From an uncultured Paraglaciecola sp. (GTDB lineage: Bacteria; Pseudomonadota; Gammaproteobacteria; Enterobacterales; Alteromonadaceae): DNA of 64,000 nucleotides. The stretch spans positions 21,705 to 85,704 of the forward strand of contig CANMKA010000017.1 of the NCBI GenBank assembly GCA_947498355.1. The letters run 5' to 3'. The notes below the pieces were generated by a model, which saw only the letters and a program-made list of their open reading frames with translations, did not search any database and was not told the origin of the DNA. Both the position numbers and the translations under genes were made by a program. Below, piece by piece: positions 7,810 to 15,046 of this stretch (position 1 is the stretch's first letter; each line of letters begins with the position of its first letter).

Positions 7810-9207
7810 TTAGCCCTGCATTTCTTCCAATTCTTTGCCCTTGGTCTCGTATACAAATACGGCTACAAAACCAATCGATAAAAATGCACATACCGAATAG
7901 AAACCATAGGCCCCAGCTAAACCAATACCAGCCAACATTATAGGGAAACTAATAGTAATCAGGAAATTAGCTCCCCATTGGAACAAGCCTGCAATCGCTA
8001 ATCCTGAGCCTCGGATTTGGTTAGGGAACATTTCTCCCAGCATTACCCACATCACTGGGCCCCAAGACAAGTTAAAGAAGAATACATAGGCGTTAGCAGC
8101 AATCAAGGCCAAGGTACCATAATCACCCAGCTCTAAATTCCCTGAACTATCCACTACAGAATTAACGAACGCAAAAACCATAATACTCAGGGTCACAGCC
8201 ATACCGATAGAGCCAATCATTAAAAACGGCTTGCGACCTAACCTATCAATTAAATACATAGTGATAAAACACGCTGCTATACTTACAGCCCCACTAATAA
8301 TGTTAATTAACAAAGCGTCACCCTCAGAAAAACCTACCGCTTGCCATAGAACCGCCCCATAATAAAAAACCACATTGATGCCCACTAGCTGCTGGAAACA
8401 GGCCAGTCCAATCCCAACCCAAACAATACTGCGTACTTTGCCCGAAGTTTTGTCAACTAAATCCGAAAGTCTTGGCGTGTGTTTATCGCCTGCCAAGGAT
8501 TGCTGAATTTCAGTTAACTTTTGTGTACCAGACGCACCGTAAAGCTTGTTTAATACCGTTAGGGCTTGCTCATTTTGTGCCGTTAAAACCAGATACCGCG
8601 GACTTTCAGGAATAAGTAATAATAAAAGCAGAAACAAGACGGCAGGTACTAACTCAATCCAAAACATCCAGCGCCATGCTTCATATCCTAGCCAAAACTC
8701 CTGAGTCGACGCGCCAGCATAATCTGCTAACAAGTAATTACTGACGAAGGCAGAAAATAATCCAAAAATGATAGCGATCTGCTGGATAGACGATAATCGC
8801 CCTCGTAATCTCGCAGGAGCAATTTCACTAATGTATGCGGGGGCCATTACAGATGCAGCACCAACGGCAAGCCCTCCTAAAATTCGATAAATAATAAACT
8901 CAATAGAAGAACTGGCAATACCCGAGCCCCAAGCGCTAACGATAAACAGTACGGCCGTAACGATAAGCAAGGACTTACGACCATATTTATCTGCGAGCCT
9001 ACCGGCAGTAAAAGCCCCCACCGCACACCCAAGTAGCATACTCGCAACATTGAATCCGGTTCCCATGCTGTCGGAGTTAAACGCACTACGCAGACCGTCG
9101 ACTGTGCCATTAATGACGCCAGAATCAAAGCCAAACAAAAACCCGCCTATAGTTGCGACACAACTGACTAACACGATAAATAGCATATTATCTGTATTGG
9201 TAGACAA
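7810..9207 (-). CDS. MFS sugar porter (monosaccharide:H+ symporter type)
   Basis: The protein has 465 residues from a TTG at 9205-9207, chosen because AAGGA sits seven bases upstream. An ATG at 9246 gives 13 more residues but lacks a ribosome site. Twelve membrane segments are expected. Sugar-porter signatures are present: GRLADKYGRKS after helix 2, PESPRYL after helix 6, DRLGRKPF, and a YETKG in the C-terminal tail where the family has PETKG. It imports a hexose or pentose through the inner membrane; the sugar is not predictable. A perfect LacI-type operator lies 63 bases upstream, so expression is probably sugar-induced. It is monocistronic with its own terminator. Confidence 0.88.
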   Translation of the reverse strand: MSTNTDNMLFIVLVSCVATIGGFLFGFDSGVINGTVDGLRSAFNSDSMGTGFNVASMLLGCAVGAFTAGRLADKYGRKSLLIVTAVLFIVSAWGSGIASSSIEFIIYRILGGLAVGAASVMAPAYISEIAPARLRGRLSSIQQIAIIFGLFSAFVSNYLLADYAGASTQEFWLGYEAWRWMFWIELVPAVLFLLLLLLIPESPRYLVLTAQNEQALTVLNKLYGASGTQKLTEIQQSLAGDKHTPRLSDLVDKTSGKVRSIVWVGIGLACFQQLVGINVVFYYGAVLWQAVGFSEGDALLINIISGAVSIAACFITMYLIDRLGRKPFLMIGSIGMAVTLSIMVFAFVNSVVDSSGNLELGDYGTLALIAANAYVFFFNLSWGPVMWVMLGEMFPNQIRGSGLAIAGLFQWGANFLITISFPIMLAGIGLAGAYGFYSVCAFLSIGFVAVFVYETKGKELEEMQG

Positions 9208-9262
9208 GATGTTTTCCTTATTTTTATAGTTATTAACTGAAAACATATTGTGTTTTAATTAT

Positions 9263-9283
9263 TTACACTTGTAAACGTTTACA
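9263..9283. promoter_or_regulatory. LacI-family operator upstream of the sugar porter
   Basis: TGTAAACGTTTACA at 9270-9283 is a perfect 14-base palindrome with the central CG typical of LacI/GalR-family operators. An overlapping weaker palindrome, TTTACA-CT-TGTAAA (9263-9276), lies beside it. The site is 56-76 bases upstream of the transporter TTG and 209 bases before serC, so it most probably controls the transporter. The regulator gene is not in the window. Confidence 0.7.
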
Positions 9284-9491
9284 CTCAGTTAAGTTAAATA
9301 TAAGTAAAAATCATGGGAAGTAGAATGACGACAGTTTGCTGCTCCCATAATATGCATCATTTTAATCGCAAGAATTAGTCACTAAATTTAAAAAATTTTT
9401 GTCCCAATCTGTTAACTGATTATTGGCTATATTCCACTTTCGCTGTATCCTAATTCATCGATTTTACATTTACTTAACTTAGAGATCTCGT

Positions 9492-10613
9492 ATGCAGCCA
9501 AGCTTGAAGCCCGCCAATCCAAACTTTTCATCTGGCCCCTGCGCCAAACGTCCTGGCTATAACGTTAGCGAGCTAGATCTTAGCGTACTCGGCCGCTCTC
9601 ATCGTGCTGCAATAGGTAAAAAAGCATTGAAAAGTGCCTGCCTAGATACCGCAAAAATACTCGGACTGCCTGAAGGTTATCGCGTTGCTGTCGTTCCTGC
9701 GTCAGACACCGGGGCGATGGAAATGGCTATGTGGTCGATGTTAGGCGAGCGCCCAGTTGATGTTTTGTTTTGGGAATCTTTTGGTCAAGGTTGGGCGACC
9801 GATATCACCAAGCAACTAAAACTTGATAATACTCGTGTCTTAGACGCTGACTATGGCCAGATCCCCGATTTATCTCAGGTTAATTGTGATAATGACGTAG
9901 TATTTACTTGGAATGGCACCACATCCGGCGCTCGTGTTCCTAATGCAGATTGGATTCCTGATGACAGGCAGGGCTTAACATTTTGCGACGCAACATCAGC
10001 GGTATTTGCTCAAGAATTAGCATGGGAGAAATTAGACGTCATAACATACAGCTGGCAAAAAGTGTTAGGCGGCGAAGGTGGACATGGCATGTTGATTTTA
10101 AGCCCAAGAGCGGTCGCTAGGCTCGAAAGTTACACTCCGCCTCGCCCATTACCAAAAATTTTTAGAATGACCAAGGGCGGAAAGTTAATAGAAAGCCTGT
10201 TCACAGGCGCCACGATTAATACTCCCTCAATGTTATGTGTGGTCGATTATTTAGATGCCCTATCTTGGGTAGAATCTGTTGGGGGCGTTCCCGCCACGAT
10301 TGAAAGGTGTAATAAAAACCTAAGGTTAATTGAGGAATTTGTTACACAAAGAGATTGGATAGACTTTCTCGCTACCGACAAAAACATTAGATCTAATACG
10401 AGTGTGTGTTTACGCCTGACACTCTCACCTGAAGAAGTTAATCAAGTCATTAATTTGTTGGCCGAACATGACGTTGCCTACGATATTGGCGCTTATCGAG
10501 ATGCCCCTGCAGGATTGCGTATATGGTGCGGCGCAACCATAGAGCACACCAATCTAAAAGCCTTACTGCCTTGGATAGATTGGGCTTACCAGCAAGTTAA
10601 CGCGAGTCACTAA
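9492..10613 (+). CDS. serC: Phosphoserine aminotransferase (SerC, alternative subfamily)
   Basis: The protein has 373 residues, a PLP-dependent class V aminotransferase. It opens with [17 protein letters not shown] and carries the PLP lysine in [14 protein letters not shown]. This matches the subfamily annotated as phosphoserine transaminase in alphaproteobacteria and methanogens (TIGR01365-like) rather than the E. coli SerC form. It converts 3-phosphohydroxypyruvate plus glutamate to phosphoserine plus 2-oxoglutarate, the second step of serine synthesis. A phosphoglycerate dehydrogenase gene follows after 23 bases in the same direction, which strongly supports the assignment. The promoter should lie in 9290-9480; no specific operator was identified there. 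Confidence 0.88.
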   Translation: MQPSLKPANPNFSSGPCAKRPGYNVSELDLSVLGRSHRAAIGKKALKSACLDTAKILGLPEGYRVAVVPASDTGAMEMAMWSMLGERPVDVLFWESFGQGWATDITKQLKLDNTRVLDADYGQIPDLSQVNCDNDVVFTWNGTTSGARVPNADWIPDDRQGLTFCDATSAVFAQELAWEKLDVITYSWQKVLGGEGGHGMLILSPRAVARLESYTPPRPLPKIFRMTKGGKLIESLFTGATINTPSMLCVVDYLDALSWVESVGGVPATIERCNKNLRLIEEFVTQRDWIDFLATDKNIRSNTSVCLRLTLSPEEVNQVINLLAEHDVAYDIGAYRDAPAGLRIWCGATIEHTNLKALLPWIDWAYQQVNASH

Positions 10614-10636
10614 CATTAATACAGAAAGGGAAGACT

Positions 10637-11809
10637 ATGTATAAAATTAAAACCTTTAATCAAATTTCAGTTAAAGGGCTCGAACGTTTTAGTCGAGAAA
10701 AATACGAAATTGGCTCAGACATTGGACATCCTGATGCCATACTTTTGCGCAGCCATAAATTACATAATTTAGTACTTCCCGATTCAGTTTTAGCCATAGG
10801 TAGAGCCGGTGCGGGTGTTAATAATATTCCTATCGATGAATATAGCGCTAAAGGCGTAGTCGTGTTTAACACGCCCGGCGCCAATGCTAATGCGGTGAAA
10901 GAGCTGGTTTTGGCTGGTATGTTATTAAGCTGTAGAGGCATAAAAGCTGGTATAGACCATGTAACAACCTTGCACGCTATGGATGACCCTGCCGAGCTTC
11001 ATAAAACTCTCGAAGCACAAAAGAAACAATTTGCAGGCATTGAGCTAAAAGGTAAAACCTTGGGTGTAATAGGTTTAGGTGCAATAGGCTCAATGGTTGC
11101 CGATATGGCCTTAGCTCTTGGGATGCAAGTAGTAGGCTTTGACCCTGCACTTTCTATAGAAGCCGCTTGGCGCCTATCTAGTGATGTGCAGCGAGCAGAA
11201 AATATGCAAGCTCTGCTGGCAAAATGTGACTTCGTCAGTATTCATGTACCTGCCATAAAGCCAACCATACACATGATAAACCAAGAGGCGTTATCCCATG
11301 CAAAACCAGGATTAATACTACTTAACTTCGCCAGAGAATCTATTGTTCAACCAGATGCGATAGCTAAAGCACTGGACAAAGGCACTTTGCGAACTTATGT
11401 GTGTGACTTCCCAGAGCCAATATTTTTTGGTCGTGACGACGTAATTGCCATGCCTCATATAGGTGCCTCAACCGCTGAAGCCGAGGAGAATTGTGCGATA
11501 ATGGCGGCTGAGCAAATAATTGACTTCATCGAAAATGGCAATATTACAAACTCGGTCAATTTTCCCGCAGTGAGCATGGCTAGAGTCGATGGTCAAAGAA
11601 TAATATTCTCTAACGAAAACGTACCCAAAGTGTTGGGCAGCGTGTTATCTGTGTTAGCCGATCACAATATCAACGTCTTAGATATGATGAATAAAAGTCG
11701 TGGGGATTTGGCTTACAACATACTCGACATAGAACGGACTAATGCGGACGGGGTTATTAGTGCGATTCGTCAATTAGAGCACGTCACATCAGCCAGACTG
11801 ATTGACTAG
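10637..11809 (+). CDS. serA: D-3-phosphoglycerate dehydrogenase
   Basis: The protein has 390 residues of the D-2-hydroxyacid dehydrogenase family. The NAD site is GVIGLGAIGSMVADMAL, the catalytic Arg lies in NFARESIVQPDAI, and the catalytic His in AMPHIGASTAEAEENCA. The final 80 residues (from about 315) look like an ACT domain, probably the serine-sensing part, as in type-II enzymes. It oxidises 3-phosphoglycerate to 3-phosphohydroxypyruvate, the first committed step of serine synthesis. AGAAAGGGAAG precedes the start. The operon with serC makes the pair a complete two-step module; only the serB phosphatase is missing here. Confidence 0.9.
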   Translation: MYKIKTFNQISVKGLERFSREKYEIGSDIGHPDAILLRSHKLHNLVLPDSVLAIGRAGAGVNNIPIDEYSAKGVVVFNTPGANANAVKELVLAGMLLSCRGIKAGIDHVTTLHAMDDPAELHKTLEAQKKQFAGIELKGKTLGVIGLGAIGSMVADMALALGMQVVGFDPALSIEAAWRLSSDVQRAENMQALLAKCDFVSIHVPAIKPTIHMINQEALSHAKPGLILLNFARESIVQPDAIAKALDKGTLRTYVCDFPEPIFFGRDDVIAMPHIGASTAEAEENCAIMAAEQIIDFIENGNITNSVNFPAVSMARVDGQRIIFSNENVPKVLGSVLSVLADHNINVLDMMNKSRGDLAYNILDIERTNADGVISAIRQLEHVTSARLID

Positions 11810-11837
11810 CCTATTGGTTAAGCTTGGCCTGAGCTAC

Positions 11838-12209
11838 CTAGCCTCTATTTATACGTTTGAACTTTTTTAGATAAGGTGCAACTTGAGAGTCTACATTTTT
11901 AAGTTGGCTTTTACTCAAATCGACCTCAACAAGTTCGGGCTCCGTATTTAATAGGGCTAGGGTGCGCACAATGTTTGTGACGATTTGATCTTTATCTTCT
12001 CCTCGAGAAAATAAAGTTAACGTTTGACTATTAGCGTCATACAAAACATTGGATTCTTTCTTTTTATTAGTGATAATTTTAGCACTCAACACCACCTTAT
12101 TTACATCTGTTAGCCACTCTTTTGGTAACGTTTTGAACAACAAGGCTAACTGCCGGCGGTCAATTGCATGTAATGCACCACCACTAAACTTTCCAATTAC
12201 AAACTTCAT
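11838..12209 (-). CDS. Hypothetical 123-residue protein
   Basis: No family was recognised. The protein is small, basic and without signal peptide or membrane segment, so probably cytoplasmic. It opens with MKFVIGKFSGGALHAIDRRQLALLF and ends with a basic KKFKRINRG tail. The alternation of hydrophobic strands and the LTLFSRGEDKDQIVTNIVRTLALL helix suggest a compact alpha/beta fold. An ATG start is present, and the region upstream of it on the minus strand (GTGAGTAAAGA) has weak ribosome-site character. It converges on serA. Being the only minus-strand gene between two rightward blocks, it is probably transcribed alone. Confidence 0.6.
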   Translation of the reverse strand: MKFVIGKFSGGALHAIDRRQLALLFKTLPKEWLTDVNKVVLSAKIITNKKKESNVLYDANSQTLTLFSRGEDKDQIVTNIVRTLALLNTEPELVEVDLSKSQLKNVDSQVAPYLKKFKRINRG

Positions 12210-12353
12210 TCTTTACTCACCTTGTGCACAAATGCGCCTAGGAATACTATCAATTACTTAAAGGCCTAGATTTTACCATTTTTGACCTTAGTCTGTGTAA
12301 AAAATAGGAACCCACCCCATGGTAAGAAGCCTTTCTTTTAGGGACTTACACAC

Positions 12354-12387
12354 AATATCAAAAGGAGGCATGGGAACCTCTGATATT
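12354..12387. repeat. Dyad (AATATCA / TGATATT) upstream of the flavoprotein gene
   Basis: Arms AATATCA (12354-12360) and TGATATT (12381-12387) enclose a second nested pair GAGG/CCTC around CATGGGAA. A second pair, TGTGTAA (12294-12300) and TTACACA (12346-12352), lies just upstream. The structure is 45 bases before the ATG used for the flavoprotein. It may be an operator or a leader hairpin. There is no T run, so a terminator is unlikely. Confidence 0.4.
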
Positions 12388-12431
12388 TTGCGATAGAGTG
12401 GTAACAATGTTTGGCAAATAAGTATAAAGTG

Positions 12432-14057
12432 ATGGACACGTTACAAACAATTAAGCATGCACTCGAACACTGCTCAGGAATAAAAGTCCTGGGACACCAA
12501 CAAGCAACCCAAGCCTATGGACCCAATACCCTCACCACTCCAATACAGTTAGATGGGGCGTTAATCGTCTCTTCAGAACAGGATGTAAGTGAATGTCTGA
12601 AGGTAGCCAATCAAGTCAAGATTCAAGTCAATCCAATATCAACTAATAACAATTGGGGCTATGGTTCACTAGAGCAAGGCGACGAACGTCCAATTTTTGT
12701 ACTTGATTTAAAATCACTAAACAAAATTGAACCAACAAGCAAAGAGATGGGCCTGATTACCCTTGGGCCTGGGGTAACCCAACAACAACTATACGACTAC
12801 TTATCAGACAATGAATGGCCCTACATGGTGCCCGTAACAGGTGCAGGGCCCCACTGTAGTATTTTGAGCAACGCAGTGGAAAGAGGATATGGTATTACTC
12901 CTCATAACGACCATTTTTACGCGTGTACCGCAATAAAGGGATATTTACCTCACCCAGAGCTTTGCGATACGTTATACGAATCAGCAGTGTCTGCCATAGA
13001 TAAAAGCAATCAAGATTTTGTCGATAAATCTTACAAGTGGGGTCTAGGCCCCTACCTAGATGGACTATTCACTCAAAGCAATTTAGGGGTGGTCACTGAA
13101 ATGACCATTCGCCTTGCACCTAAACCACAACACTTTACCTCTTTTTACCTTAGAGTTGAGGAAGAAGCCCATTTCAACCAAGCCGTTACCTTTGTGCAAA
13201 GTGTTCTTAAAGATTATGCGGGAATCGTTGCGTCAGTGAATTTAATGGATATAAGACGTTTAATTTCGATTACCTGCGACAATCCAAACATGAACAGCGC
13301 AAACAAAGTCCTTACAGACCAGCAAGTTAGCCATCTAGCCAAAAAAAACAAGCTCCCACAATGGATGATTGTTGGCTCAATTTATAGCGAGGCGGAACTG
13401 GTTAAACCGATAAAGAAAGCCTTAGTCAAAAGAAGCAAAGGATTAGGAAAAATTATATTTTCTGACTCCAACTTACTTAAAATGGCGAAAACCATACTCA
13501 GTAAGTTGCCTATTAATATCGAATCAGCTAACAACGCCTTATCGCAACTCAACTCTCTGGCAGAAAGCACAGATGTCATGTTGGGTAAACCTAATCAGGT
13601 TGCATTGCCTTTACCCTATTGGCGTAACCCAAGAATAAAAGCAGACAAAAACCAAACACTTTCTCCGTCCAAAGATAAGTGCGGGTTACTCTGGTATGCC
13701 CCCCTTATTCCAATGACCCCATCTGCATTGCATGGATTTACCCAGTTTGTCAGGCAAGTTACCCCTAAATATAACATCGACCCGCTTATCACTTTTACCA
13801 ATTTAAAGCACGACTGTGTTGACTCAACTATTCCTTTAGTATTTGACCTAGAGAATCCTGAAGAAGTAAAAAACGCTCACGCTTGCCTAAATGAACTTAT
13901 TAATGAAGGGGCAAAATATGGATATGTTCCTTACCGCCTAGATACGAAACAACAGCAAAAGCTGGATAAAAATCATATTTTTTGGAAAACTACAGCTAAA
14001 ATTAAGCAGACACTCGACCCACATAATATTCTTTGCCCATGGCGATATAATCCATGA
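12432..14057 (+). CDS. FAD-linked oxidoreductase of the vanillyl-alcohol oxidase/4-cresol dehydrogenase family
   Basis: The protein has 541 residues from the ATG; GTG 12429 or TTG 12411 are possible starts and no site has a convincing ribosome signal. The N-terminal PCMH-type FAD domain shows NPISTNNNWGYGSLEQ, ITLGPGVTQQQLYDYL, and GAGPHCSILSNAVERGYG. The C-terminal FAD-linked oxidase domain ends HNILCPWRYNP, equivalent to the terminal APGRYGI of 4-cresol dehydrogenase. Such enzymes oxidise phenolic or alcohol substrates; the substrate here is unknown. No signal peptide is seen, whereas 4-cresol dehydrogenase is periplasmic. It precedes the cupin-like and PrsT genes in the same direction. A role in the exosortase locus is only contextual. 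Confidence 0.75.
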   Translation: MDTLQTIKHALEHCSGIKVLGHQQATQAYGPNTLTTPIQLDGALIVSSEQDVSECLKVANQVKIQVNPISTNNNWGYGSLEQGDERPIFVLDLKSLNKIEPTSKEMGLITLGPGVTQQQLYDYLSDNEWPYMVPVTGAGPHCSILSNAVERGYGITPHNDHFYACTAIKGYLPHPELCDTLYESAVSAIDKSNQDFVDKSYKWGLGPYLDGLFTQSNLGVVTEMTIRLAPKPQHFTSFYLRVEEEAHFNQAVTFVQSVLKDYAGIVASVNLMDIRRLISITCDNPNMNSANKVLTDQQVSHLAKKNKLPQWMIVGSIYSEAELVKPIKKALVKRSKGLGKIIFSDSNLLKMAKTILSKLPINIESANNALSQLNSLAESTDVMLGKPNQVALPLPYWRNPRIKADKNQTLSPSKDKCGLLWYAPLIPMTPSALHGFTQFVRQVTPKYNIDPLITFTNLKHDCVDSTIPLVFDLENPEEVKNAHACLNELINEGAKYGYVPYRLDTKQQQKLDKNHIFWKTTAKIKQTLDPHNILCPWRYNP

Positions 14058-14082
14058 ACTTAATCCCTTATGTTGGTCAATA

Positions 14083-14100
14083 TTGGCTATTCAGATGCAA
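14083..14100 (+). promoter_or_regulatory. Candidate sigma-54 promoter for the cupin-prsT operon
   Basis: TTGGC at 14083-14087 and TGCA at 14096-14099 have the exact GG-N10-GC spacing. The -24 element lacks the CAC extension of the consensus (TTGGCTA). It lies 57 bases before the ATG of the cupin-like gene. It is weaker than the site at 6190 but has the same position relative to its gene. Confidence 0.45.
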
Positions 14101-14156
14101 TCTGCATGTCGGCAGATGATCCAACCCATACCTGAATACTAACCGGAGTCACCATT

Positions 14157-15032
14157 ATGAAATTACAAATTAGTAAAGTTTCAATTGATACACTCTCCCC
14201 CGAAAAATTCGTGGATGAATACTTAAAACCCGAAAAACCTGTATTACTGACAGGTTTATCCAATATAGATACCGAAATTTTGACACCCGAATACGTCAAA
14301 CAAAACTTCGCCGACGAGTCAAAAAGGGAGGCAGGCTGGTACGATGCCAATATAGTAGATGAAGGCTGTATTACTATCCCTGAGATAGTGCGTAATGTAA
14401 TGGATAGACAAGACATGGCAGTAAGGGCCGCTCCGATGCGTTTATTCATGCAGCCAGGAGGTCATGTTACCCTGCCCCACTACGACGGTAATAGTTTGCA
14501 CGGCTTTAATCAGCAAGTTGTAGGTAAAAAACGTTGGATCATCACCTCGCCAAACACCCCCCTACCTAATATCCCGTTTATGTTTGCCGGTTTAGTCGGG
14601 AAAAACTTCAATTATTCTGAAGAAAAACATGATTTTATGGAATTCGAGACAAATCCGGGAGAAATTTTATTTCTGCCCAGATACTGGTACCATGAGGTTC
14701 ACTCTCTAGGTGAAGTGAATCTAAATGTAAACTGGGTATGTACACCAACTTACCCGAACGCTTCGAGCATATTAGGCAAAAGAGAAGTCGAAATTGTTAA
14801 GCTCAGGAAAACCCTTCCTTTTATTAACAATATCTTTTTCCCCGATAAGTTCGACAACTATGGTGGTCAAGGTAAGACGTTAATCGACACCTATAGCCAA
14901 GGGGTATCCTCTGGACAAATGTTAGGACGATTATTTAGAGAAATACTGAGTTACCCAAAGTTGTTTATATTAGCGAAACAAATTCGAGAACGCGCTAACG
15001 AATTCTCAAGTAACAATTTCAATATTAAATAG
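14157..15032 (+). CDS. Cupin-like (JmjC-type) Fe(II)/2-oxoglutarate oxygenase-like protein
   Basis: The protein has 291 residues. The metal-binding triad of JmjC/Cupin_8 proteins is visible: His108 and Asp110 in LPHYDG, and distal His179 in PRYWYHEVHS. A GKKRWIITSP strand follows the first pair and GEILFLPRYWYH forms the second half of the barrel. Members hydroxylate amino-acid side chains or small molecules using 2-oxoglutarate and oxygen; the target is unknown. No signal peptide is seen, so it should be cytoplasmic. It lies 14 bases before prsT and probably shares its transcript from the sigma-54-like site at 14083. It might modify a PEP-CTERM pathway component before export (inference). 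Confidence 0.75.
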   Translation: MKLQISKVSIDTLSPEKFVDEYLKPEKPVLLTGLSNIDTEILTPEYVKQNFADESKREAGWYDANIVDEGCITIPEIVRNVMDRQDMAVRAAPMRLFMQPGGHVTLPHYDGNSLHGFNQQVVGKKRWIITSPNTPLPNIPFMFAGLVGKNFNYSEEKHDFMEFETNPGEILFLPRYWYHEVHSLGEVNLNVNWVCTPTYPNASSILGKREVEIVKLRKTLPFINNIFFPDKFDNYGGQGKTLIDTYSQGVSSGQMLGRLFREILSYPKLFILAKQIRERANEFSSNNFNIK

Positions 15033-15046
15033 TAGTACGTGTATAA

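Noticed and set aside
12361..12372. GGAGGCAT shared with 48853-48860 as a common regulatory motif
   Set aside because: An 8-base match between two places in 64 kb is expected by chance, and the flanks differ.
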